Positions 30,403 through 41,639 of a stretch of DNA of 64,000 nucleotides are shown here, piece by piece. Source of the DNA: Massospora cicadina. Lineage: Eukaryota > Entomophthoromycota > Entomophthoromycetes > Entomophthorales > Entomophthoraceae. The stretch covers positions 1 through 64,000 of the forward strand of contig JAKSZP010002724.1 of the NCBI GenBank assembly GCA_022478985.1. The letters are read 5' to 3'. Each line of letters begins with the position of its first letter. The first letter of the stretch is position 1. The notes beneath the pieces were generated by a model. That model did not search any database and was not told where the DNA came from. It was given only the letters and a program-made list of their open reading frames with translations. A program made the translations under genes and the position numbers.

Positions 30403-30849
30403 TCAGAAACGCAGGTGACATGAGTTTGTCTGGGTGTTGTTTACTCCATTTTGGTGCCTGTGCCACCAGGCATGACATAGTAAAGGACACCAATACATAC
30501 TGTGATCAGAGAATTTTATTTTTGTGGTTGTGAAGTGCAAGATTTGGGGGAGAAAATCCAAAGGAGAAAGATGAAATCTATGCGTGACATAGACATCAGC
30601 TTCCATTGTGCACATGGGGTCAGGAAATGTTTGATAGCAGGGGTCGTGTTTGGAAAGGGTATCATAAAGTCTCAAAGTGGCTTTCAGGATGCAAAGTTCG
30701 AAGTGCCGCTGTGGGGGGGCAAGTGTTGAAGGCCAGTGGTCAGTGGTTTGGTTGTCACAGCAGTTCAGGTCACCAAACACAAAAGAATTTGATGGGATGG
30801 GAAAAGAAGCCACAGCTGAGAGTAAAATTACCAGATAATCTGCGCACAA
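30403..30849 (-). pseudogene. LINE N2 endonuclease (APE-type) fragment
   Basis: The minus-strand segment has FVFGDLNCCDN (the GDFN-type motif), FELCILKATLRLYDTL, and KFSDHSMYW (the SDH motif), in the order expected of the apurinic-like endonuclease that nicks target DNA. N1 has VGDMNCW, ELCVLKATLGLMDAL and SNHQLV at the same points. The middle motif (RIDLIL in N1) is not intact. Confidence 0.65.
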
Positions 30850-31687
30850 GTCAGGGTGTAAACATTGGCTAGTGTGTGCACTTCGGCGTCTAAGAAAAGT
30901 ACATTTTTAGAACACGCACGTCAAGAAAGGTATTTTTGGATAGAACTTAAAAGTTATGGTTCAATCATCTAAGCACCCCACAGTGCGGTGACCAAAAGGA
31001 GTGGGAAGGGAGGAGCATAGTTGCCCATGAATCCTCAGCACCTTGCAGATAGTGATTCCTGAATGACCAGGATGTCCACAGGTAGGTTACTTTTAAGAAA
31101 CTCAGTTTTTTTAGCCTGGTATGGAGAGGCTTTGAGTCCGGTAATGTTCAACGTCCTTATAGTGAAAAAGACCCCCATCGCTCCTTAGGAGCGAGGGGAA
31201 GATCCCTCTGTCCCTTCCTCTCCACATTGTTGCGCTAGCATCTTAGCCTTCAATTTGGAGAAAGTGCTCAAAGATTTGGAATTGTCAGGTGCATAGTCAT
31301 TGTCATTGAGAGCATCTTTGGCTGTTTTTTACTCATTTTTGGAACCTTTATTTTTACAAGTTATCATGTTACTTTACTCTCGTGGTGCACCGTTGTGAGA
31401 CTCCAACAAAATCGCCCTTGGAAAACTCAATTGATTTTGGGTTAGTAAATTCGGTTTCAGTAAGTGTGCAGAGCCCCTGCAATGGAGTACCAAGTTCAAA
31501 TTGCTGGTTCAATGGCTGGGTTATCCATTCTGATTGGTTGGGGGATCATTGTTCCCTGAAGAGGAAAATGCTGCCATGTTGGCCTCAGTTTGGGCAGGCG
31601 AGATGGCAGATGTTGTCAGAGCTGCTCCCTTGGCATTTGCTCTGCGTTTCTGTTTGTCCTTTTTGTGTTCTTGTGGGGACACAGGTT

Positions 31688-32600
31688 TTATCTGGATATA
31701 ACAACCCTGATTGCCTCATGAAAGGCGACACCAGAGTTAGTTGTGGGCTCATAGTGATTGGACCCCATCGCCTCTAAGGAAGCCTCAGTTGGAGTTATGC
31801 CCTCTCTGCTGGGGCATATATGTGATTTGTGGTCAAAAGCACAACAATGAGCGCATACGGGCGGTGTGCTGTCAACTTTGATGCATTTTAGTTGGGTTGT
31901 TTGCCCATTAATGGTAGAGTGGTAGTGTGAGATATCTGTGTCAGGTTTTTGCAACCACAGGTGAAGGGGTGATTACCATGATTGCTTTATCCGTGCTAAG
32001 TGTAGGCATAAGCAAAAATCTCTGCATCTCAAAGGAGTTAAAATCTTTGCAGTGTATAAGTCCTTCCATGAGATAGCTCTAAAGGACTTCGTGTTTTATG
32101 GTCGTGAGGAGAAAATCAAATGTAACAAAATTTTGGTTCAATATTGTCCAGAGTTTGCGCTTCATTTTGACATCCCTTTGACCATCTGGGAGGACACCAC
32201 CACATGCACCTGCGCAGCGGCACCCAATGCTTACACTGATTCAAACCTTAGGTCTAACCACCCATGGGTCATTGTGTGTGGTGCTATGTACACATCCTGG
32301 AAGTGTTTAAGTACGTCGCCGCAGAACTTCTCACATAGAGCCATTAAATTTATATCCAGAAAAAACTTAGATCCCAAATTCTACTAACAACAGTGGCTGA
32401 TAGCGCGGAGATTTGACATACTGGTTGCACTTTGCTTACCACTCCAATACTTCCAGCGGGAATATCTCTGCCAACTTTTTACTACTTGTTTGGCCGCTGG
32501 GCTCTCTGGGGCGTTTGCTACCTTTGGATTGTGTGAAAACTGACCCTGTTCCTCTCACCATGCTTGCCCAAGCCTTTGGAAATCCAGCTTTTTGGATGCT
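31688..32600 (-). pseudogene. LINE N2 ORF1 with CCHC zinc knuckle
   Basis: CAHCCAFDHKSHICPSREGI on the minus strand near 31,830 is a CX2CX4HX4C knuckle, aligned with CTHCDAFSHKAHACPIKEGI of N1. The following AMGSNHYEPTTNSGVAFHEA matches AMANGEAHYKPTTSTKEAF. The N-terminal part (32.6-32.0 kb) is recognisable only by DNA similarity to N1 and is full of stops. The protein would bind LINE RNA. Confidence 0.65.
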
Positions 32601-32610
32601 CGCTGGTGCT

Positions 32611-33325
32611 TGATGCCGCTGGATTCCACAATAAGTTATAAATAAAAAGGGTAAAAACACTAATAAATAGAAATTTGGGCTTTATAACTTTTATTAGTGT
32701 CACCGCTTGGGGAAAAAGAACCCTCTCAATATCTGATCATTGAGTACTTAAAATGGTATCAAGGGTTGAAGGGAACTCATTGGTAAGTTTGGGACAGCTT
32801 GTTACAGTCCAAATAAGGAAATATGTGAGTTCAGCCTATCAAAGCTCAGAAAACTCACTTAACTTTGGCTGAATGACAGATGAGTAGTTAACTTTTGGCA
32901 GATTGTACCCATGGGGTAACGATTTAATGAATTTCAGCCAATACCCATTAGCTAAAAAAATTTCACCTTGGGGGACCTCCACCACGCCTATAAAAGGGGG
33001 TGGTCCCCACTTAGGTGTTTGAAGGGAATTGGATGTGGTAGGGGTAGAAACCGCCAATGGACTCTCCAGTTCCCTTGCATGGTTAAGCAATTTGACTGCC
33101 CGACTTCATGCTAATTGCCCATTTAGGATTTGAAATTTTGTTACCCTGATTTGCAGGGTTCCAACAAGAATTGTCCAGGTTCATTTGGCTGATATAATTC
33201 TTAATATCATTTTAATTCATTTGTATCATTATAACTAATTTGCAAATGTCTTTTAATTTTCCTGTTTTTTTATATTTCAACCCAAAACATTCTTTTCTTG
33301 GAGCCGTGAGTGCAAATGTCTGACA
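32611..33325 (-). repeat. TyH solo LTR in the leader of LINE N2
   Basis: The minus-strand start TGTCAGACATTTGCACTC..AAAGAATGTT matches the TyA LTR start TGTCAGACATTCACTTTC..AAAGAATGTT. The end ..TTATTGTGGAATCC matches the TyA LTR end TTATTTGTGGCATCC. N2 leader sequence is found on both sides. The middle is diverged. No internal region or clear 5-bp TSD is present (flanks GTGCT and AAAAC). Confidence 0.6.
32839..33200 (-). pseudogene. LTR-encoded protein, TyH relative
   Basis: The last 83 codons (33,090-32,839) are open and include VPQGEIFLANGYWLKFIKSL followed by PHG, matching RQGEKILLNSDWIKYIKALPHG of the TyA LTR ORF. Upstream, after a stop or frame change, MNLDNSCWNPANQGNK matches the DSWWNP region. 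Only one clear copy of the 25-aa repeat remains against three in TyA. The surrounding LTR DNA is much less similar than these protein segments, which suggests the protein was maintained while the LTRs diverged. Confidence 0.6.
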
Positions 33326-33439
33326 AAAACTTTCCAGGCTTTGGATGCACACTCATCTTCCCTGTGAAGCTTATCAAACTTAATGTTTTGATTTGAGTCA
33401 GTTGTAGTTAGTGATTGCAATGGGAAAAAAGTATCAATT

Positions 33440-35728
33440 TTCTAAAATTACAAATTATAAGTAATTTTTATTTAATTTTTCAAACTTAAAACTTTGCATT
33501 TATTTATACTATGTGAAGATTCTTTATATAAACAAGGGATCCCAGCTATTTCTAGTACACATTCTTACCGTCCAATAGGAACTAGAACTAAATCACTTAT
33601 GTCATATTTAATTACTAACCTAAAAATGTAATTCAAGTGAGCAGATGGGGTCTTTTATAAGCAATTTGAGGCGCTAAGGGAACATTAAAGCTTGTTCTAG
33701 CCTAAGGACGCCTGGATGAAACTCAAAATTTTTTTGGGCACCTCCTCTTTTTAGTTCTTGTTTTTGTTTGGGGTGTAATGAAACTTCAACATAGCTAATT
33801 TCACCAGAATAATACAGCTGAGGAGCTCATTGCTAGTTATATCTCAAAAATGGCCTCAATGCTATCAGTCTAGAAGCACAAAAGGTTATATTGAGAGCAA
33901 ATTCCTAGTTGAGTAGTAACTATTTAACAAAAAATGGGCCCATGTGGGCTGCGTGATTGTTTAAACAGTGCTTGACTAGATATTTTGTATGGTAAATTGT
34001 GTACTAAGCTACAGGGGAGCGCAGTACCACACCTTAACTTGGCGCTGAAGCTTATATGCTAATTAAAGAAAACTTATGTTACAGGATTTCAGATTGTAGT
34101 AATGACCAACCAAACTTAAAAACCCTATGCTAAAATTTAGATAGAACTTTATTGTTTTAGAAAGTCAGAAAGGTATCAAGATTAACCATTCATCTATATC
34201 TCATACTTGACTAAAATGTATTTTGAACTATGTTTTGTTACATGAATCAACAAATAGTAAATCTTAGGCTTTACAGACCAAACAGAGAGCTCTTTTAGCA
34301 TATGGAAGAAGCAATGAAGTGATGAATCTAAAAGTTGAATTTTTTAGGAAAACTAGGAATTCATTTGAAACTCTAGTATTCTGTGTAGATTGAACTCCTC
34401 AAGTGATACCATGATGATTTAAGTGGCCTTAGCTGACTGCATTCTGAGAAGCACCCTGTTTTTTCCAATATAAAGTAGGTAACAATTATAAATTGGACAT
34501 TGGAGATGTAAAATAGGGCATTGTTTCATTTTATTCTAAACTATTGTAATTGCATCCCACCAAGGAAAGCATACCTTCAAAAACATGTATCATACAAGGA
34601 TTAGATACTTTCATCTTCTTTAACAACAATATCATTCAATTAGGGTAGCCATCTTAATCTTTAAGGCTAAAAGGTAAGCGTCAACTAATGGTGCAATTTG
34701 GGTAAAAAAACATGGTCTCTAAATGACATGTTAAGTCCATGAGTAAAAAATCTAATCTAACCTCTGGACGCCTGGAGGACTCTTAAGGAGAATACTTTTG
34801 GCTAAAGCCTTAGTTGTGGTCCAACTTCTAGATGATGTGCGAGTAAATGCCAACTAGATTCTTAATACCAGTGACTAAAAGCTGTGTAGGGTTTGCTAAA
34901 TACATCATATATGGTCTCATTGTTTAGAAATATTAGTACAATGGAGATAATGTTGAATTAAAAAGTTTTAGTTGATTAACAAGCTATAAACTAAAGAAGG
35001 CCCTTTTACGCAAAAAAGGTAAATTAAACAGATATCTATTTTAGTAAAAAAAGTATCTCGCGGTGAGAAGTGAGGAAGAGCATCGCACTCTTTTATAAAA
35101 ACTCCGGGACAAACATGATATTTTAAGTAGATCTAACAAGATTACTAATGTGTAAAATTTGGCGCTATTACTATAACTAGCTGATGAGCTAGCGAGGATT
35201 AAAATTGAGTCAGGTCGCAACAATGAGAAACAAAACATAAGGGAAAAGAATATTTAAAAACTATTCCAACTAAGTATATGAAGGCAATCAAATTTTGTTT
35301 TTACATATGAAAAAAAAACTTGCATACATGCTTCAATAAATGTGTTCAGGACCTGCTAGTCTGAGCAAATATAAAACCAAATATATCATCAATGACGGAG
35401 TATTTGGGTCTTCTGAAATCATGTATATGCAAGACACCTTTGATTCTTCCCTTTATCTCGTTTTGGGAGTGGTGGTTTCATGAAGTAAACCGTAGTATCA
35501 ATGATGAAAAAATGCTTAAAAAAGAGTCAAGTATAATAATCAGAAAGGCCTTTTGAAGGACCCTAAGACCCATAGAAAATTAATGCATCATGAACAGAAA
35601 AGTATAATGAAGATACTGATGATACAAACAATAAAAACAATACATAAAACAAATGATAAAATTAATTTTATCACCGTGATGACATATTTACTGCAACAAT
35701 AGTAAACAATTTCTAAAGTATATGAATT
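33440..35728. other. unclassified AT-rich stretch between two LINEs
   Basis: About 2.3 kb with no ORF I can assign. Short phrases such as ggacgcctgga recur near 33,707 and 34,765, hinting at old internal duplication, but nothing more can be supported. Confidence 0.3.
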
Positions 35729-35837
35729 AAGATCAAGTTGTAAGAACTTTTTCTTTCTCGTTGCAAACACTTTTGCAACCTATTCAATTCAAGACTGATC
35801 TAGTTTGATAATCTCACAGAGGAGATTAGTCTGCGCT

Positions 35838-37040
35838 CATGTCAGGGAGCAGTTGGGCAAGCAAGGTAAGAGGAGCAGGTGGAAGGCCCGCGGCCTCCAA
35901 CGTTTGAAAACGCCCCGGAGAATCTGGCAGAATTGACAAAAATCTTAAAAAACTGGCAGTCACGATTTCCCCAGAGATACTCGCATGGCAAGCACAATGC
36001 AACCAGTACATCAACACGCCACACTCCCAACCACTTTCATCGGTGGATTCAGAGTCTGCGTGTATCTGGACATCCAAAAAAAGCTTTATGGGAAAAATTT
36101 TGCGAAGATGTACACAAAATTTTCCTGACTGCGGTGTATGTTGCACCTCACTCCATGTCATGCAGTTGGCTGGACCTAGGTTTTGAGAGCAAAAAAGCAG
36201 CAGACGAGGCTGCAGCGGTGCGCATAGTGGTCAACCTCCCTGAAGGGCAATGGGTCATCAAAACCAAATGCACCAGATGGACAAAATCAAACCAAATTTC
36301 CTCACGTTTGACTTTTTGCCTACTACGGTAAAATGTGACATTTTTAGAACAACACCTGAAAGATGGTCTCACCATATATGGCGAAATACAATCTTTTGAA
36401 ATGCAATGCTTCACACTAATGCCACACCTGTGCACCGGCAAAGCCTTTGCAGTTCTGACCCCAACTGAGGAGATCGCGAAGGACCTAACCCAGATCCCGC
36501 ACTCCACTTTTATTGATATTGCAGGGCATACCACCCACCCATTCTTGGTGACCGTGGACAGCGTGCCCCCCATTTGCACCCACTGTGACGCGTTCAGCCA
36601 CAAGGCACATGCATGCCCCATCAAGGAGGGCATCGCATTCCAAGAGCACCCCTCGGCAGCCATGGCCAATGGAGAGGCACACTACAAACCAACCACAAGC
36701 ACCAAGGAGGCTTTCCCATGGGGAGCACAAGGCTGCTACCTATTGGTAAAGCCTATCTCCCCGCAAGAATGGATAAAGCTAAGCAGGCCCATAGGGCCAC
36801 AGCCAAGGAAACGGCCAAGGCTACCACCACTATCCCACACTCCCAACGCCAGGAGGACATGGAAACCTTCATGGCGGAAGCAACTCAGGAATCCATCAAC
36901 CAATCAGATTGGGAAGCCCATGCCAAGTGGGCCACTCAATCTGAGGATCTGATGGGAGACTCAATCTCACCCAATCGTTGCACCCAAGCTCCAGTCAAAA
37001 CTGACTTGGGACATATCCCAACTGAAAATTTTTTTTGACC
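35838..37040 (+). pseudogene. LINE N1 ORF1 (RNA-binding, CCHC)
   Basis: The leader ATG at 35,838 opens MSGSSWASKVRGAG, then frames shift. An RRM-like region (TAVYVAPHSMSC, LDLGFESKKAADEAA) is followed by a stop near 36,331 and continuation to VDSVPPICTHCDAFSHKAHA with the knuckle CX2CX4HX4C at about 36,568-36,610. The rest is basic and repetitive in two frames, ending near 37,038. ORF1 packages LINE RNA. The overall order matches M1 ORF1, but the M1 C-terminal domain is not seen here. Confidence 0.7.
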
Positions 37041-37239
37041 TGCTCAACGGTGCACCAAACTCATCCACACCGCAAAAGATTTGTCTAATGTTGGGAAAAC
37101 AAAAAGCGAAGGCCAAAGCCAATGCGACTCTTTCCACAAAAATCAACAAAAAATCTGATAGCATTGCTGCTAACACCCGCACTGCTGTGAAAGCCCGTGG
37201 GGACCTAGAAGAGGCTGGTAGGCCCGGGAGCCCACCCCC

Positions 37240-38000
37240 TCACACCTAAGGTGCAAAGTGGGAAACCTTCACTTTAAGGCGTTGAATTTCACCGGACTCA
37301 AGGCCTCCCTATCCTGGGCTAGGCAACTGAGTTTTTTACAACACAATTTACCTGTGGATATCCTGGCCATCTAGGAATCCCACTGTCCACAAGGTTCCGA
37401 GGAAACTTGGAAAACAATGCTCCTCCCATCCCTATCCTTTTGGTCAAAGCACTGTGGGGTGCTAATTTGGAAAAATAATTTTTTCAAATTCGTATCCTCA
37501 GAAACATTCCTAAATGGCAGAGTGCTCGTCGTCACCTTCTCGTAGCTGATGTAGTGCATGCAATTGTCAACATCTATGCCCCAAATGGTGCACACGAGCG
37601 TCAGAAATTTTCTCGTTGGTCAAATCTCTCCTGCTACCCCCTGATTCTTTCTTAGTTGGCGACATGAACTGTTGGCTAACCTCACCAACGGACTGGTGGC
37701 CTCCATCACCCCACACCCCACAGGGTCACGTTGAACTATGCGTTCTAAAGGCCACCCTTGGGTTAATGGATGCACTGCCACAACATGCCCTGCTGCTTGA
37801 AAACATGACGCATCCCCACATCCACAACGGCCAATTAAGGTCCATGACCCGCATTGACCTTATTCTAATGCCGTCAAAATTCCAACCCCACATCTCCACT
37901 TCAAAACAATGAAAATGGAATTCTCCAACCACCAACTGGTCTCGATAACATACCACCTACCTGTCACAGTTGCTAAGGCCCCACATTGGTGCAAAATTCG
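37240..38000 (+). pseudogene. LINE N1 ORF2 endonuclease domain
   Basis: SFLVGDMNCWL (about 37,646) is the GDFN-type motif, HVELCVLKATLGLMDAL follows, TRIDLILMP (about 37,853) is the SRID-type motif, and after a frame change EFSNHQLVS gives the SDH-type motif, with Asn in place of Asp. These are the conserved parts of the APE-type endonuclease that nicks the genomic target. The start of ORF2 near 37.24 kb is inferred from position. Confidence 0.7.
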
Positions 38001-38734
38001 CCCCCTGAGCTCACGTCACCAGGATTTTCCATGTGGGTGGAAGAGGCAACTTTGGCAAAAAAGTTTGTTGCACCATTTTGCGCAGACCCCAATTCCACAT
38101 GGGCAACTTTCAAAGAGGACACCATCCACCATTCTTGCCATCTCTCCTCCAGATGCTCATGAGCCACATTGGCAGTTATCTCGCGTGCTTTGGCAGAACT
38201 GGCACACTTGGAGTCCAACATTCCAGCTACAGGATACAGCCCTGCATGGGGCCGGAAGTGGGTGGAGGCAGCCGCCCACCTCAACGCACTCAAAAGGCAA
38301 TACAAACATTGGGTTTGTGTTCAAAACAGGGCCACACGCATCACAAAAGGCGACAAGTGCACCACATATTTCTTTAAAAAAAATTTCGCACCATGCCAGA
38401 GCATGGCCTGCACGCAGGTGCGAAGATCGGATAAATCTTTGCATTTACACCAGCCAAAGTAGCAATTGAAATGCAAAAATATTGCTCCAAGTTGTACCGA
38501 GCTGAATCAATTCAGCTGGCTGAAGTGGCGGAATTTCTCGACTGAGCTCATATCTGCACCATTTTCTGATACCCAGAAATAATAAATTTAATTACTCCAA
38601 AAAAAATTATGGACAGCCATCTGCGGTGCGCCAAACCAAAAATGCCCAGGCCTAGATGGCATTCCATATGAGTCCTACAAAAAATATTAAAATATATATC
38701 CCCACTTCTGCTTGCCTCACTTAACCAAAGCCTG

Positions 38735-39400
38735 TTGGAAACGCGCCTTCTACCAGGAGGACATGAGGCCTTTACTGTCACACTATTCAAGAAAGGGGAT
38801 AAGCTTGACTTAGCCAACTGGCGCCCCATTTCTCTAACAAACACAGACACCAAAATTTTAACAAAAATCATGGCTAACCGTTTAGGGACTGTAGCATCTG
38901 CCACCATCTCTCCAGAACAATTCAGTTTCATCCCCAGAAGGTCAATTTGGGCTAACGTGCACTCCGTGGCTAATGCATGTCAGTCCACAGCCTCTGGGGC
39001 ACTGGTATTCTTGGACCAACAAAAGTCCTATGATAGAGTAAACTGAGAATACCTAAGGGCCTGCCTCCATCAGTCCACCTACCCCCCCGCTTCATCAACT
39101 GGGTGATGCTGCTCACGGAATCTGCAACAATGGTAGTGCGTGGCCCAGGCTTCCTAACGGAAGTAGTCCGCCCTCAAAGGGGCTTGCGACAAGGGGACCC
39201 CATCAGCCCACTCTTATACAACTTCAGCCTTGACCCACTACTGCGAAATGTGAATGCCCAACTCACTGGGGTCCATGTGCCAGTCCAAACCCCAGTCAAG
39301 ATGATGTCTTTTGCAGATGACTGCGTGGTGGGAGTATTTAACAATCAGATACACGCGCGCTTGAAGCTCTCATCCAGGAATAGTCCCAGGTAAGCAACGC
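38735..39400 (+). pseudogene. LINE N1 ORF2 reverse transcriptase domain
   Basis: Motifs in order: TLFKKGDKLDLANWRPISL, KILTKIMANRL, ALVFLDQQKSYDRVN (the first catalytic Asp), a stop at about 39,045, then RPQRGLRQGDPISPLLYNFS and MMSFADDCVVGVF with both aspartates of the FADD box at about 39,307-39,325. This is an L1-like RT. The thumb and later region continue with frame changes to 40.0 kb (RHLGVWMEAGG; GLLDFKAHAAKI). Confidence 0.82.
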
Positions 39401-39539
39401 GGCACTGAACGCCTCCAAAATTGAAATAATCCTCCTTGGTCAGTTTCAGAACTGCTGGGCCCCAGCAATTAGTTCCCAACCTGGCCCATCTGCCCGCCCA
39501 CGTCCACGCCTTACTAACTCAACACACACCGCTCCACTG

Positions 39540-40833
39540 GTGCTCCCCTTCGTGCCACGTCCTACCATAGGACCAGTGCGCCATCTGGGCGTGTGGATGG
39601 AGGCAGGCGGATACGCGTCAGCAGTAATGGAGTGCCATATTATGGACAACTTGATGAAGCGAATCGCCTCTCTCAGAGCCCACCCTACTTCCCTTACTGG
39701 CAGGGTTGTTTTACCCAACTCTATGCTCCTATTAAACTCTGGTTCGGAGCCCACACCATCCCCTTCTCCCCAAGCTTCTTCAAATCCTTGTATGCCTTGC
39801 TGCAAGGATGGCTTTGGTCAGGACGCCCTCCACCAGTGCGGCTAGAGGTCATGTTTGGCCCGCATCATCATGGTGGCATGGGCCTGCTTGACTTCAAAGC
39901 CCATGCAGCCAAGATCTTGGGCACCTGGATCGCGACCATAACCGCTCTTCACTCCCATCCCAACACTGGTCCCGCACAGCCCGCTCCAACTTCTCCCGAG
40001 CCTTATGCCTCAACAATCCATCAAACCCCCACTCCCTGATGAAATACCTCGCATCACACACATCGGCCACAGGTCCTCACGGGACTAAAACCCACTACAA
40101 ACAAATCCTACTCTCCATGCGGAGCGCAAAGTGGAGAATTTGTATTAGCGGACATACAACCCAAAGAGACTACCCCTCTCCTTAGTTCACACAAGAGGTA
40201 CAGGGGCTACCCATCCATGATGGCGTGATCCTCATTTGGCCCCATGTCCTATCCAGGGTGGACTACATGGACATGTTGGACATCCCTTATTCCATTGAGA
40301 ACCAAAAAACAATCTGGAAATATGTACATCACCCTCTGTTGCAGCCTCAAGTCCGCTCCCATGTGTGGCGCTGCCTGAGGCGGGTGTATCGTAAAGCTGA
40401 GCGCTCTAACGCTTTACACTCATCCTGTGTCATGTGTGGCCAGTATGGGACGCTGTTCCACCGCCTGGAGAAATGCCCTACCTCTAAAGTGATATGGCGC
40501 GAAGTTCAACGTCTGCTGGGCCAGGATCAAACGCATCCCTTCAGTCTGTCAAGAGATATGTTTGCTTTATTAATGGCCTCCCCCCTTCCACCCTCCCTCC
40601 ATGCTCTGGTGGTTGCAATCGCCATGTGGACTATCCACACGATTGTCTTTATGCCATCGCTGGCTCCATCCCCACCCTCCCAGAAGCTGTCCACAGATTC
40701 TGGTCTCATTTGGTGGACCACTTTCAAGCGTGGATGTTTGGATACCTCCCACCGCATCACTGACAGCTGGTCTCCTCCTGGTTCCCAGTCTGGTTCATCA
40801 AATCAGACCCCTTCCTCCACATGTGCTCAATAG
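39540..40833 (+). pseudogene. LINE N1 ORF2 C-terminal region with zinc-binding motif
   Basis: LLQGWLWSGRPPPVRLEVM and HHGGMGLLDFKAHAAKILG are the conserved post-RT segment. From 40,225 VRSHVWRCLRRVYRKAERS leads to CVMCGQYGTLFHRLEKC, the CX2C..HX4C zinc motif typical of L1-like ORF2 C-termini, then VIWREVQRLL. This part contacts the template or target during priming. The last 200 codons are open in one frame. Confidence 0.75.
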
Positions 40834-40960
40834 TGGCTACGGCCCCTTCACGTTCCCTCCCCTCCCCATAAGTGGCGTTCCCGCTGGCAACAAGAGATAG
40901 CATCGCTTCTCTGGGGTGCCTCCTGGTACTAAGTTTGTCTTTCCTGAGTCTATTTGGAAG

Positions 40961-40997
40961 TGTCCATCCCATGGTCGGCCTTCCCTGCAATAAATTT
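40961..40997 (+). repeat. shared 3' tail motif, LINE N1 copy
   Basis: gtccatcccatggtcggcc, then ttccctgc, then aataaattt. Equivalent blocks end M1 (24,615-24,649), M2 (43,521-43,553) and, on the minus strand, the SINE (41,339-41,370). The motif doubles as the AATAAA region and likely the RT recognition site. Confidence 0.7.
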
Positions 40998-41331
40998 AAA
41001 GTTTAAAGATCAAGTTTTAAGAAAGTGTTATGCTAGATCAAATGACATTATAAGTAACATGATAGGTTTTCACTTGCTCATTCTTTTGGAAACTATGATT
41101 TTAATATTATGGCCACCAGTCTTAGCCAAAAAAAGTACATCACATGATAATTAATGATATAAAAAAATTTCGTGGACACCATAATAGGACCTCTTACCTC
41201 ACAAGAGGAGTTCAACAGATGGTTTATGCATATTAAGGATACAAAAATTGTAGTTCTGGCCAAAAGTGGCCATTTTCTAAAGAATAACATTCAGTATTGA
41301 ACATTATGATTCTCATATATGTTACAATTCT

Positions 41332-41620
41332 AATTTTATTTTATTCAAGGTGGGCCGACCTGGGGATGATACTGCACCGATTAGGGGAGTGAAGAAAATG
41401 GGAAAGGAGGATAAAATCCGGAAAACTTCCATGTGCAGCGTATGATAGGCCAGGAACTCCATGGACCGCCTTTGCCATTCGCTATCTTGGTTTGGGGCAT
41501 TGGTGCGCAACGCCAAAAAAAGTCATAATTGTCCCCTACCCAAAGTTCAAATACTGGAATCAAACTCGGGGAGGCAGCGGTAGAGGTCCTTACTCTACCA
41601 TTGGGGTATCCCCTCCCCTT
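41332..41620 (-). mobile_element. tRNA-derived SINE with LINE-type tail
   Basis: The 289-bp body is flanked by a perfect 16-bp TSD tatatgttacaattct (41,316-41,331 and 41,621-41,636). On the minus strand the head has an A-box-like taccccaatggtagag and, about 42 nt on, a B-box-like gagtttgattcc (consensus GGTTCGANTCC). These are the internal RNA polymerase III promoter parts of a tRNA. A body of about 170 nt of unknown origin follows. The tail atccccaggtcggcc..cacct..aataaaataaaatta matches the LINE N1, M1 and M2 3' ends. No coding capacity. It would be transcribed by Pol III and retrotransposed by the LINE enzyme. Confidence 0.75.
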
Positions 41621-41639
41621 TATATGTTACAATTCTTAT

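Larger units (their letters stand above)
27482..33435 (-). mobile_element. LINE N2, full-length but decayed, minus strand
   Basis: Read right to left it parallels LINE N1 along its length: the leader near 33.36-33.43 kb (gtttgataagcttcacag versus gtttgataatctcacag), ORF1 with a zinc knuckle at 31.8 kb, endonuclease at 30.7 kb, RT at 29.2 kb, and the 3' end gtcccaataaag near 27.5 kb. A solo LTR (TyH) at 32,611-33,325 splits the leader. A TSD could not be established; a shared ttttagaa at the two ends is too short to rely on. Stops and frame changes are frequent. Confidence 0.72.
35747..41005 (+). mobile_element. LINE N1, full-length L1-like non-LTR retrotransposon
   Basis: It is bounded by an 18-bp TSD with one mismatch: aagatcaagttgtaagaa (35,729-35,746) and aagatcaagttttaagaa (41,006-41,023). 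Order is leader, ORF1 with a zinc knuckle, ORF2 with APE-type endonuclease, RT and a CCHC-type zinc motif, short 3' end gtccatcccatggtcggcc..aataaatttaaagttta. At 5.26 kb it is the usual size for the group. The domain set is that of L1-like elements. Several stops and frame changes make it inactive, but catalytic motifs survive, so it is younger than N2. Confidence 0.85.

Noticed and set aside
27490..33435. TSD for LINE N2 from shared ttttagaa
   Set aside because: Only 8 bases match; not enough to claim.
36148..36730. Long minus-strand ORFs opposite LINE N1 ORF1
   Set aside because: Antisense to a recognised ORF1 with a zinc knuckle; no motif of their own.
41540..41620. A tRNA gene on the minus strand
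   Set aside because: A and B boxes are present but the arms do not fold into a full cloverleaf, and the sequence is the head of a TSD-flanked SINE with a LINE tail.
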